A stretch of 18,607 nucleotides of DNA, from NCBI GenBank assembly GCA_963977675.1, contig CAXBPY010000058.1:1-18607 (forward strand), in the 5' to 3' direction. Each line of letters starts with the position of its first letter. Within the stretch, counting starts at the first letter, position 1. Shown piece by piece: positions 1-6,967 of this stretch. The DNA is from CAXBPY01 sp003455275. GTDB lineage: Bacteria > Bacteroidota > Bacteroidia > Chitinophagales > UBA10324. The notes under the pieces are model-generated. The model was not told where the DNA came from and ran no database searches. It worked only from the letters and a program-made list of their open reading frames with translations. A program made the position numbers and the translations under genes.

Positions 1-1
1 T

Positions 2-973
2 TCAATGGTTAGTTCTCAGGGTTGCGTGCCTGTTACAGGTGGAAGCTGCGGAACTCCAGTTAGTTTGAGCTCAAGCGGTATTACAACTACTGCGGCTACT
101 CTTTCATGGGGTGCAGTGAGCGGAGCAAATTCTTACAATGTTCAATACAGAGTAGTTGGTGCACCTGCTTATACTCAAACAACTTCAACTACAAATAGCA
201 AATCCTTAACTGGATTAAACGCAAATACAAATTATGAATGGAATGTTCAGGCAGTTTGTTCAAGCGGAAGCGGTTCAGTTACATCGAATGCAACATTCAC
301 CACGCTCTCATCAGGCGGCGGATGCACTGATATTTATGAATCGAACAATACATCAGGAACTGCAAAACCAATCTCTAATAACGGAAGTATTACAGGTTTA
401 ATTTCTACGACCTCAGATATTGACTGGTTCTCTTTCACTAATAGCTCAACAGCCTCTAAGATTAAAGTAACTCTTACCAATCTTCCATTTGATTATGATG
501 TAAAACTTTATAGAGGAACCACGCTGCTTGTTACATCTCAAAATAGCGGAACAGCAAGCGAAACTATTATTTACAATACAACTACAGTTGGAACCTACTT
601 GATCAAAGTATATCCTTATAGCGGATCAAGTTCTACAAGTTGTTATACACTAACTGTTGCAACAAGCGCTACTAATTTCCGAACTATGCAGGATGGAACA
701 ACTGAAGTTAATCCAAGCGAAACTACATTAAGCGTTTATCCGAGCCCGACTTCTAATAAATTGAATGTAGATTACAATTCACTTTCAAATGAAGCGGTAA
801 TGATCAATGTATATGATGTGCTTGGCAGAAAAGTTTATAGCGAAACTACTACAGCTAATGAAGGTGCGAACCGATACTATGAAGACTTTTCTAATCTTGA
901 TAATGGTTACTACCTTCTTGAAGTAAGCAACGGAAGTATTTCTTCAGTTCAGCGTTTCATGATCGAAAGATAA
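2..973 (+). CDS. T9SS-secreted protein, C-terminal part (FnIII - PPC - sorting domain)
   Basis: The reading frame is open to the left edge of the window, so this is the C-terminal 323 or so residues of a longer protein; the ATG at 5 is probably an internal methionine. Counting from that Met, residues about 15-100 form a fibronectin type III domain (the TLSWGAVSGANSYNVQYR and LTGLNANTNYEWNVQA strands are typical). Residues about 107-220 look like a bacterial pre-peptidase C-terminal (PPC) domain, with YESNNT near its start, DIDWFSF, and a closing YLIKVYPYSG strand. Residues about 242-322 are a T9SS type A sorting domain (LSVYPSPTSNKLNV, VYDVLGRKV, LDNGYYLLEV, basic end MIER). Known for these families: the tail directs export through the type IX system and is cleaved at the surface, and PPC domains often follow secreted proteases. 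The catalytic part lies outside the window, so a protease is only a guess. A strong terminator follows the stop codon. Confidence 0.9.
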   Translation, partial: SMVSSQGCVPVTGGSCGTPVSLSSSGITTTAATLSWGAVSGANSYNVQYRVVGAPAYTQTTSTTNSKSLTGLNANTNYEWNVQAVCSSGSGSVTSNATFTTLSSGGGCTDIYESNNTSGTAKPISNNGSITGLISTTSDIDWFSFTNSSTASKIKVTLTNLPFDYDVKLYRGTTLLVTSQNSGTASETIIYNTTTVGTYLIKVYPYSGSSSTSCYTLTVATSATNFRTMQDGTTEVNPSETTLSVYPSPTSNKLNVDYNSLSNEAVMINVYDVLGRKVYSETTTANEGANRYYEDFSNLDNGYYLLEVSNGSISSVQRFMIER

Positions 974-994
974 ATTGCACCAAACCCAAACCAT

Positions 995-1036
995 GAAGCC
1001 CTCTCTGATTTTTCAGAGGGGGCTTCTCTTTTTTTT
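995..1036 (+). terminator. Rho-independent terminator after the T9SS-secreted protein
   Basis: A 14-bp stem (995-1008 with 1013-1026, one G-T pair) closes a TTTT loop and is followed by a T-rich tract to 1036. It starts 22 nt after the stop codon at 973. No T tract follows on the minus strand, so it probably does not serve the convergent DUF4199 gene. Confidence 0.93.
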
Positions 1037-1067
1037 AGTAACCGATTAATTTTTTCGCAAGCAAGAA

Positions 1068-1568
1068 TTATCGCGAGCTTTCATTTTTTTTCATGCTGGT
1101 AATAGCAGCCACAACAAGTGAAACAAAAATACCCGCAATAATTGTATTGCCCGAATCATATTGCACCTGTCCAAGCGGAGAATAAAATGAACGCGCGTTG
1201 TCTTCAACATTTTTTATTTCAGATTCAGATTTGTTTTCTTTTTTCCCCTGATCATGAAAAATATGAACCATTCTTTCGGTGCGCTGCGGGTCAACATATT
1301 TGTAATAGACATACGCCTGAGCCCCCATCATAATACAAACAATAAATGAACACACCATTCCGGTATAAAAAGCTTTTCCGAATCTGATAACTCCACCATT
1401 TAGCTCCCGAACTTCGCGAACACACAAATAAGCTCCTGATCCGATAAGAAGAATGCCAATATATCCGCTGTAACTTCCGGTTTCTGTGTCTGGCCATCCC
1501 ATGTAGTACTCAAACGAGCGCCACATTACACAAAATATTCCTGCGAGAAATCCATATTTTAACTCCAC
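1068..1568 (-). CDS. DUF4199 family membrane protein
   Basis: A 166-residue integral membrane protein matching the DUF4199 pattern common in Bacteroidota: an N-terminal hydrophobic segment (about 4-20), a second one (about 34-50) followed by the conserved-looking RE-x-RELNGGVIRFGKAFYTG stretch (about 51-70), a third at about 70-88, a soluble and charged stretch (about 90-140, rich in Lys, Glu, Asn), and a last segment at about 142-158 before a basic tail. The function of the family is unknown and nothing here suggests one. The start is a GTG (1566-1568): an in-frame stop lies five codons upstream and there is no ATG before the first membrane segment. No convincing ribosome binding site or promoter is visible, and no clear terminator follows its stop. 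The neighbours on both sides end toward or away from it with their own terminators, so it is probably a single-gene unit. Confidence 0.82.
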   Translation of the reverse strand: MELKYGFLAGIFCVMWRSFEYYMGWPDTETGSYSGYIGILLIGSGAYLCVREVRELNGGVIRFGKAFYTGMVCSFIVCIMMGAQAYVYYKYVDPQRTERMVHIFHDQGKKENKSESEIKNVEDNARSFYSPLGQVQYDSGNTIIAGIFVSLVVAAITSMKKNESSR

Positions 1569-1643
1569 AATAAAGGTTGTTGATTAATTGTTTTTTGGGA
1601 AATGTTTTATTCAGAAAAACTATTTTACAAAAAGATTGATTGT

Positions 1644-1683
1644 AAAAAAATTCCCGCAAAGAAAATAAATTCTGTTGCGGGAA
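1644..1683 (-). terminator. Rho-independent terminator after the cytochrome-monooxygenase pair
   Basis: Read on the minus strand, a 9-bp perfect stem TTCCCGCAA/TTGCGGGAA (1683-1675 with 1659-1651) closes a 15-nt AT-rich loop and is followed by seven T residues (1650-1644). It begins about 20 nt after the stop codon of the gene at 1703-3283, and so ends that transcript before the DUF4199 gene. Confidence 0.85.
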
Positions 1684-1702
1684 AAATTATTAGTTCGGGA
1701 TA

Positions 1703-3283
1703 CTACTTGGCTACAATCAATTTAATTATTGAATGAGATTCACCGCATAATTCAATAAAATAATTTCCAGGCACCAACCCGCCAACAGAATACTGAAAAC
1801 GATAGACGCCGCCAACCATCTGTCTATTTTCAAAAAGGGTTTTAACCGTTCTTCCCAACAAATCTTTTACTTCAAGTTTGTAATTTCCATTTGATGGAAG
1901 ATTAAATTCGACAATGATCTTGTCAGCAGAGGGATTTGGGAAAACCTTTAAAGAAGAATTTGCATTCGCGTTTACTAAATCATTTGTACCAAGGCTAACC
2001 AACGGTGAATTATCAATCACAATATTTTCATCTCCGGGAAAGTAAATCGTGTATTCAAAAAAAGTAAGCATCATTTCATCCAAAGTGCTTTCACCGGCTG
2101 TGACTAGCTGTGGAGGGTTGGTTGGATTCTGAGGATTTGCAATTGTGTTATCATATGTGGCTTCGGAATAAAGCACAGTGCCGGCTGGAACTTTTAAAAC
2201 ATTGCGGAACTGATACGCACCCTGCCAGTGAAAATCCCAATCATTAATAGAAATAAAAGGAATTGTGTCGCCCGTAGGAGTTACGCCATAAGAATTAATC
2301 TGCTGACCAATCAGGTGCATGTGCGGTGCTACACCAAGAATTGATAAATCAATTGGAACATTAAAATGTTCATGACAGGTCTTTACAGTGTTCGCAGGAA
2401 TTGTAAGCGGCCATTCGGTTAAGCTTCCGGGATCCAGATGATTAAGCGGAGCATCAAAAAAAACAGGGCGAATAAAAGATCCCCCAGCCTGATAAAATAA
2501 ATTAACCTTTGAACTATCACTCAATCCATTACTGCCGGGTGCGTAATGAAACTGAACTACAATATCTGCATTCGCAGGAATCTTTATTGCTAAACCGGAT
2601 GGTAAAATGAATGGGGAAGACCCGGGAACCCAAGCCCCGATCAATTCTGCAGCATCAGTGCCCACGCCGCCAAAACCAGGGTATCCCGGATTTGGATCTT
2701 GCTGATCTAACTGTGCGCACACGCCTGTTGTATCCCAAAAAATAAGTGCGTGATGAACAATTGCATTATTGCCCGGTATAAATTCAATTGCTCTGAAGTT
2801 AGTTTCTACAGCAAGTCCTGATGGAACCACGAAACACCGGAACTCATCAGTAGCTACAGGCACTGTATAATTTGGCAACTGTTCTACCATGTCCGGAGTT
2901 CCAATCTGACTTCCTGTTGGGTAGTTTGGAAGAGAAGGTAAGTTAGCAGTATTTCCCTCCGGCATTCCTCCGTTCACCCAATCATTTATTTTATTGATGT
3001 CGGATTGTGATAATAGTCGCTCATGAGCTAGGCGATTGAAATTTGGATCTGGTGGCCACGGGGGCATGATCCGGTTATTCACTGCATCCTGAATATAAGT
3101 TCCCTCAGCAACAGCATCAGCATAAGTTACTAATGAAAAAGGTGCGATCTGCCCTGAACGATGGCATGTGGTACAGTTGGTATAAAAAATACTTGCAACA
3201 TCATCACAGAATGTAGGGGTTGACTGTGAAAAAGATTCACTCACTGTAAAGCAGGAAAAAATGAAGAGAAATATTTTTTTCAT
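1703..3283 (-). CDS. Secreted c-type cytochrome / type II copper monooxygenase-like protein with T9SS tail (copy A)
   Basis: A 526-residue protein with a signal peptide (1-19, ending SFSQ). Residues about 25-110 are a c-type cytochrome-like domain: the heme site is C37-T-T-C40-H41, and M73 of the MPPW motif may be the distal heme ligand. Residues about 135-420 resemble the two-domain copper type II ascorbate-dependent monooxygenase (PHM) fold. The expected ligands can be found in order: H177-H178 and H246 for the CuH site, H321-M-H323 and M404 or M405 for the CuM site. Residues about 445-526 are a T9SS type A sorting domain (VFPNPSADK, VKDLLGRTV, LVPGNYFIEL). PHM-family enzymes hydroxylate C-H bonds using O2 and an electron donor; the substrate here is unknown. 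It would act at the surface or outside the cell. It lies 84 nt downstream of a close paralogue, with a promoter candidate in the gap. The ligand assignment rests on motif order, not on an alignment. Confidence 0.87.
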   Translation of the reverse strand: MKKIFLFIFSCFTVSESFSQSTPTFCDDVASIFYTNCTTCHRSGQIAPFSLVTYADAVAEGTYIQDAVNNRIMPPWPPDPNFNRLAHERLLSQSDINKINDWVNGGMPEGNTANLPSLPNYPTGSQIGTPDMVEQLPNYTVPVATDEFRCFVVPSGLAVETNFRAIEFIPGNNAIVHHALIFWDTTGVCAQLDQQDPNPGYPGFGGVGTDAAELIGAWVPGSSPFILPSGLAIKIPANADIVVQFHYAPGSNGLSDSSKVNLFYQAGGSFIRPVFFDAPLNHLDPGSLTEWPLTIPANTVKTCHEHFNVPIDLSILGVAPHMHLIGQQINSYGVTPTGDTIPFISINDWDFHWQGAYQFRNVLKVPAGTVLYSEATYDNTIANPQNPTNPPQLVTAGESTLDEMMLTFFEYTIYFPGDENIVIDNSPLVSLGTNDLVNANANSSLKVFPNPSADKIIVEFNLPSNGNYKLEVKDLLGRTVKTLFENRQMVGGVYRFQYSVGGLVPGNYFIELCGESHSIIKLIVAK

Positions 3284-3311
3284 AAAAAAAATTATTGAGA
3301 TGTATGACTGT

Positions 3312-3343
3312 CAAAAATAAGAACGGATTAAATGCAAGACAAA
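3312..3343 (-). promoter_or_regulatory. Bacteroidota-type promoter between the two cytochrome-monooxygenase genes
   Basis: On the minus strand a -7 element TATTTTTG (3319-3312), an exact match to TAnnTTTG, lies 20 nt after a -33 element TTTG (3343-3340). The predicted start of transcription, near 3305, leaves a leader of about 22 nt before the ATG at 3283. Copy A could therefore be expressed apart from copy B. Confidence 0.6.
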
Positions 3344-3367
3344 AATCTATTGTATCAAAAAACCAAT

Positions 3368-4927
3368 TTAGTTTACTAAATCAATTTTCAAGACACAGTG
3401 TATGTTGCTCCCACTCAGAGATAAAAAATAAACGCCTGCGGATAATCCATCAAGTGAAAAACTAATTTCATTTTTACCGGGATGAGAAAAAATTTCTGTT
3501 GTACGATTTCTTATAACTCGTCCGGCCAGGTCGCTTATTGAAATATTAATCCATTCGCTTTTATCGGTACTAAAATCAACCATGAAATTTCCTTCAGTAG
3601 GATTTGGATAAGCAACGGCAGTATTGCTTGAAAAAATCTGAGTCGCGTTATTAAAATAAAATGAAGAATCGATGATGATATTTTCATCGCCATTATGATA
3701 AGCAGTTACAAGAAAAAAATTGAGAAGCATTTCTTCTGAACTTTCTTCTCCATAAACTTCTGTTTCCGGAGGGTTGTGCGGGTTCAGTGAATTTAACACC
3801 GTGTTATCATACGATGCTTCGCAATGAAGCGAGGTACCTGCAGGAATTTTAATGGCTTTCGTAAATTGATAAATGTTTTGCCAGTAGAATTTCCATTCTG
3901 GTATATCAGAAAACCTGACTGTGTCATTTGAAGGTGTTATCGCATATGACTTCATACTCTTTCCAAGTAAATGCATATGAGGAAAAATTCCGAGGAAGGT
4001 ATAGGTAAAGTTTAGTGTATCTGATGCATTGAATGATATCACCTGATTGGCAGGGATGACAAAGGGTTGACCGTTTTCAATATTGTTATAATTAATCATT
4101 GACCGAATTGTGACTCCGCGTGTTGTTCCTCCGGATTGATTGGTAAATATGTTCACACGCGTAGAGTCTTTTTCTCCGGCAAAACCAGCAGCATAATGAA
4201 TTTGAAAAATAAGTTTTGCTCCGGCCGGGACATTGAAAACAAAATTCGAAGGAAGAAAAAACAACTCAGAACCCGGAACCCAGATATGAATTAATTGAGA
4301 AAAGTCTGAACCGGTTCCAATAAACCGTGTATACCCGGGAAGCGAATCGGCGCCATCCAGCTGATTGCAAATTTGTGTTGTATCCCAAAAAACCTGAACA
4401 TGATGAACACAAGCTTTATTTCCGGGAATAACTTGAATTGCTTTTATTTTTTTATCATTCACCCATCCGGTTGGCACAACAAAACATCTGTAAATATCCT
4501 GAGCGGATTGTATGGTGTATTCTGGTATCCGATAAGAAAAATTTGGCTGAACTGAATTATTTGTACTGTCAAAATCGGGAAGGGGAGGCAGGGGAATTGA
4601 ATTTCCCTCTGGCAATCCTGAAGAAATCCATGAATTGATCTTTTGAATGTCCTGAGCCGATAAAGTTATTTCAAAGGCAAGATGATTATAAGAGGGATCA
4701 GGAGCCCATGGAGGCATCCTCCTGTTGTTAATCGCATCATAAATTGATGCGGCCTCGCCTGCAACTTCAGCATAATTGGTGAGTGCAAAAGGCGCAATCT
4801 CTCCGGATCGGTGACATTTTGTACAGTTATTAAAAATAATTGGAGCGACATCACCATTAAATGTAACGGTCTGTGATTCGGCCTTTAAGCCAACAATTAT
4901 CATAATAATGAAGACCCACCTTTTCAT
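3368..4927 (-). CDS. Secreted c-type cytochrome / type II copper monooxygenase-like protein with T9SS tail (copy B)
   Basis: A 519-residue paralogue of the next gene downstream with the same layout. The frame can be extended to a TTG at 4942, but the ATG at 4925-4927 gives a clean signal peptide (MKRWVFIIMIIVGLKAESQ) and sits just behind a promoter candidate, so I use it. Numbered from this ATG: heme c site C35-T-K-C38-H39, possible distal ligand M71 (MPPW), CuH-type histidines H175-H176 and H244, CuM-type H317-M-H319 and M400. Two cysteines around the HH motif (RCFVVP and QICNQL) are shared with the other copy and may form a disulfide. Residues about 437-519 are a T9SS sorting domain (AYPNPTEGNF, ISDLAGRVI, LSAGVYFLSL). 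Sequence between the ligand motifs has diverged clearly, so this is an old duplication and the two copies may differ in substrate. Function as a heme-fed copper monooxygenase is inferred. Confidence 0.86.
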   Translation of the reverse strand: MKRWVFIIMIIVGLKAESQTVTFNGDVAPIIFNNCTKCHRSGEIAPFALTNYAEVAGEAASIYDAINNRRMPPWAPDPSYNHLAFEITLSAQDIQKINSWISSGLPEGNSIPLPPLPDFDSTNNSVQPNFSYRIPEYTIQSAQDIYRCFVVPTGWVNDKKIKAIQVIPGNKACVHHVQVFWDTTQICNQLDGADSLPGYTRFIGTGSDFSQLIHIWVPGSELFFLPSNFVFNVPAGAKLIFQIHYAAGFAGEKDSTRVNIFTNQSGGTTRGVTIRSMINYNNIENGQPFVIPANQVISFNASDTLNFTYTFLGIFPHMHLLGKSMKSYAITPSNDTVRFSDIPEWKFYWQNIYQFTKAIKIPAGTSLHCEASYDNTVLNSLNPHNPPETEVYGEESSEEMLLNFFLVTAYHNGDENIIIDSSFYFNNATQIFSSNTAVAYPNPTEGNFMVDFSTDKSEWINISISDLAGRVIRNRTTEIFSHPGKNEISFSLDGLSAGVYFLSLSGSNIHCVLKIDLVN

Positions 4928-4931
4928 GGAG

Positions 4932-4961
4932 GAAAAATACAAGGAGAAACGGGTTATGCAA
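4932..4961 (-). promoter_or_regulatory. Candidate promoter for the cytochrome-monooxygenase pair
   Basis: On the minus strand TATTTTTC (4939-4932), one base off TAnnTTTG, lies 19 nt after a TTG (4961-4959). Only 4 nt separate the -7 element from the ATG at 4927, so the transcript would have almost no leader. The match is imperfect, so confidence is modest. Confidence 0.35.
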
Positions 4962-4980
4962 GAGATTATGGGTAAATAAA

Positions 4981-5002
4981 TATTTAGATAATTATCTAAA
5001 TA
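4981..5002 (+). promoter_or_regulatory. Perfect 22-bp palindrome, likely operator of the SdpR-like repressor
   Basis: Half-site TATTTAGATAA is followed directly by its exact reverse complement, giving a 22-bp perfect palindrome that ends 18 nt before the start codon of the ArsR-family gene. It covers the place where the -33 element of that gene's promoter should be. ArsR-family dimers bind such symmetric AT-rich sites, and SdpR of Bacillus subtilis represses its own operon, so autoregulation is the natural reading. The site also lies 54 nt upstream of the divergent cytochrome gene's ATG, and might affect both. Confidence 0.75.
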
Positions 5003-5008
5003 CCTAAT

Positions 5009-5016
5009 TATATTTG
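5009..5016 (+). promoter_or_regulatory. -7 promoter element of the sdpR-like operon
   Basis: TATATTTG matches TAnnTTTG exactly and lies 4 nt before the ATG at 5021. The base context (TATATTTGCGCC) is nearly the same as at the rplM promoter (TACATTTGCGCC). The -33 element is weak (TTTAG at 4983-4987, inside the palindrome). Transcription should begin at or next to the start codon. Confidence 0.6.
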
Positions 5017-5020
5017 CGCC

Positions 5021-5287
5021 ATGAATTCGTTGTTCAAGGCACTGGGAGATCCTACGCGATTAAAAATTCTTGAAATGCTCCGCAAAAATGATTTAACCGC
5101 AGGTGAGATTGCCGATGCTTTTCATATCAGCAAACCGAGTATCTCGCATCACCTGGATGAGTTGCGAAAAGCCAATCTTGTTTCATCTGAAAAGAAGGGG
5201 CAGTTTATTTACTACTCACTAAACACGACTGAGGTAGATGAAATAATAGCCTGGGGATTCAAACTACTTGGAAAAAAGAAAAAATAA
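5021..5287 (+). CDS. sdpR: ArsR-family autorepressor, SdpR-like
   Basis: An 88-residue winged-helix repressor. It begins with the MxxLFKALGDPTRLKILEML signature of ArsR proteins (residues 1-20); the helix-turn-helix spans about 25-50, with the recognition helix around SKPSISHHLDELRKANL (37-53), and the beta wing is KKGQFIYYSLN (58-68). There are no cysteines and no ELCVC metal site, so it should not be a metal sensor. The sequence from LTAGEIA to YYSLNTT, and the gene just downstream, fit the SdpR subgroup, which in Bacillus subtilis represses the sdpRI operon until the membrane partner SdpI captures it. By analogy it would bind the 22-bp palindrome just upstream. The gene symbol is assigned by family resemblance and context. 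The start codon lies so close to the -7 element that the mRNA may be leaderless. Confidence 0.88.
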   Translation: MNSLFKALGDPTRLKILEMLRKNDLTAGEIADAFHISKPSISHHLDELRKANLVSSEKKGQFIYYSLNTTEVDEIIAWGFKLLGKKKK

Positions 5288-5313
5288 ATTTCGCTGAACA
5301 TAAAATTTGAAAA

Positions 5314-5988
5314 ATGAAAATAAAAAACAGTTTTGAAATTATACTCCTTACAATCCTGACGCTGCCATTTATTTATATCTCCATTATTTGGAACTTGCTG
5401 CCTGAAATAATTCCCACTCATTTTAATATTGATGGAGTTGCGGATGATTGGGGAAGCAAATGGACAATTTTTATTATGCCATGCATCAGTTTTCCAATGT
5501 ATTTTATTCTTCGGTTTGTACCCAGAATTGATCCGAGATTTAAAAACTATCAGCTCTTTCAGCGGTCATATAATTACATAAGGCTTGCGGTCCATCTTCT
5601 TCTGGCATCGATTACTGTTTTTATAGTTCAAATCACATTAAACAATTCGCTCGCTAACATGGGAGCAAAATGGATTTTCATCCTTGTGCTCATTTTCTTT
5701 TCGATTATGGGAAATTTTATGCGCACTATTCGCTCCAATTATTTCGCTGGCATTCGCACGCCATGGACACTTGAAAATGAAACCGTGTGGCGTAAGACTC
5801 ATGAGTTCTCCGGAAGGCTTTGGTTTTACGGGGGCCTAATACTCTCGCTCATTACATTATTTTTAAATGATAAGTGGACACTCATAATTATTTTTCCGCT
5901 ACTGATTCTCATGGCCGGAATCATTCCCATTACCTATTCATATTTCTGTTACAGAAACCTGAAGCGGCAATCTTCAATTAAGCCTTAA
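5314..5988 (+). CDS. sdpI: SdpI-family membrane protein
   Basis: A 224-residue integral membrane protein. Residues about 8-60 are a DUF1648-type domain with the telling loop PTHFNIDGVADDWGSKW (about 34-50); residues about 120-200 match the SdpI/YhfL domain, including MGNFMRTIRSNYFAGIRTPWTLENETVWRKTH split around positions 132-163. About six membrane segments can be picked out (8-28, 50-68, 89-109, 117-135, 165-185, 188-210). It starts 26 nt after the repressor gene and is surely co-transcribed. In Bacillus subtilis SdpI gives immunity to the SdpC killing peptide and sequesters SdpR at the membrane. No sdpABC-like toxin genes are in this window, so here it may sense or resist a foreign membrane-active compound; that last point is inference. 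Confidence 0.88.
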   Translation: MKIKNSFEIILLTILTLPFIYISIIWNLLPEIIPTHFNIDGVADDWGSKWTIFIMPCISFPMYFILRFVPRIDPRFKNYQLFQRSYNYIRLAVHLLLASITVFIVQITLNNSLANMGAKWIFILVLIFFSIMGNFMRTIRSNYFAGIRTPWTLENETVWRKTHEFSGRLWFYGGLILSLITLFLNDKWTLIIIFPLLILMAGIIPITYSYFCYRNLKRQSSIKP

Positions 5989-6007
5989 TCAAATTCAAAC
6001 AAAAAAA

Positions 6008-6955
6008 ATGACCCGGATTTTTTCCCTATTCTTTCTGCATCTGTTTTTGTCCATCTCCCTTCATGCATCAACACTTTATGAAAAAGAAATTTCAATTGAA
6101 GTGAAAGGCGGGCATCTTAAGGGCACTCTGCAATTGACAGCAGATACTTTGAATCCCGTTCCTGTAGTTTTAATTATTGCCGGCTCCGGACCAACTGACC
6201 GCGATTGCAATAATCCATATATGAAAAATGATGCATATAAATTATTGGCCATGTCGCTTGCTGAAAACGGAATTGCGAGCTTTCGTTATGACAAGAGAGG
6301 TATAGCCATGAGTAATGATTTCACTATGACAGAGAGCGAAGTGCGTTTCGATGACTTTGTGCAAGATGCTGTTGCATGTATCAAATATTTGAAAACGGAT
6401 AAGAAATTTTCGAAAGTGATCGTGGCAGGCCACAGCGAAGGATCGCAAATCGGAATGATAGCGTGTGCTCAAACTAATGCAGATGGATTTATCTCTCTTA
6501 ATGGCGCAGGAAGAACAATTGATGTGATATTGAAGGAGCAGCTTGCATCACAACCCAAATCAATTAAAAAACCTTCATACAAAATCATTGACCAGTTGAA
6601 GGCGGGTAAAACTGTGAGCGATGTTCCGCTTACTCTTATTTCACTTTTCCGCGAGAGCGTTCAACCTTACCTTATTTCGTGGATGCAGTTAGATCCTGCA
6701 AAAGAAATTTCTGAATTAAAAATCCCGGTGCTCATAATCAGCGGAGCCAATGACCTGCAGGTTTCAAAAACAGATGCTGAAAAATTGAAGGAAGCAAAAA
6801 AAGATGCGGAACTGAAAATTATAGATGGCATGAATCATATTTTCAGAACAGGATTTAATTCAACAGAAGAGAATGCAGCCTCGTACAACAATCCCGCGCT
6901 TCCGATTTCAGAAGATCTTGTAAAATCAATTTCTGATTTTGTGAAGAAGCTATAA
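6008..6955 (+). CDS. Secreted alpha/beta hydrolase
   Basis: A 315-residue alpha/beta hydrolase with a signal peptide (1-20, ending SLHA). The oxyanion region is probably AGSGPTDRD (58-66), the nucleophile elbow is G141-H-S143-E-G145, the likely acid is D249 (GANDLQV) and the likely base is H277 (GMNHIFR), so the triad is complete. SFRYDKRGIAMS (91-102) is typical of the family often annotated as S9-like esterases or dienelactone-hydrolase-like proteins. The substrate is unknown. It has no sorting domain, and should act in the periplasm. It begins 19 nt after sdpI on the same strand with no terminator or promoter between, so it probably belongs to the sdpR-sdpI operon. Only 12 nt separate its stop from the stop of the convergent TonB receptor gene, with no hairpin in between. 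Confidence 0.87.
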   Translation: MTRIFSLFFLHLFLSISLHASTLYEKEISIEVKGGHLKGTLQLTADTLNPVPVVLIIAGSGPTDRDCNNPYMKNDAYKLLAMSLAENGIASFRYDKRGIAMSNDFTMTESEVRFDDFVQDAVACIKYLKTDKKFSKVIVAGHSEGSQIGMIACAQTNADGFISLNGAGRTIDVILKEQLASQPKSIKKPSYKIIDQLKAGKTVSDVPLTLISLFRESVQPYLISWMQLDPAKEISELKIPVLIISGANDLQVSKTDAEKLKEAKKDAELKIIDGMNHIFRTGFNSTEENAASYNNPALPISEDLVKSISDFVKKL

Positions 6956-6967
6956 TTTCCAGATCTG

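Noticed and set aside
4928..4942. Upstream TTG start (4942) for cytochrome-monooxygenase copy B
   Set aside because: The ATG at 4927 begins a standard signal peptide; the longer form adds MYFSS before it and would overlap the candidate -7 element.
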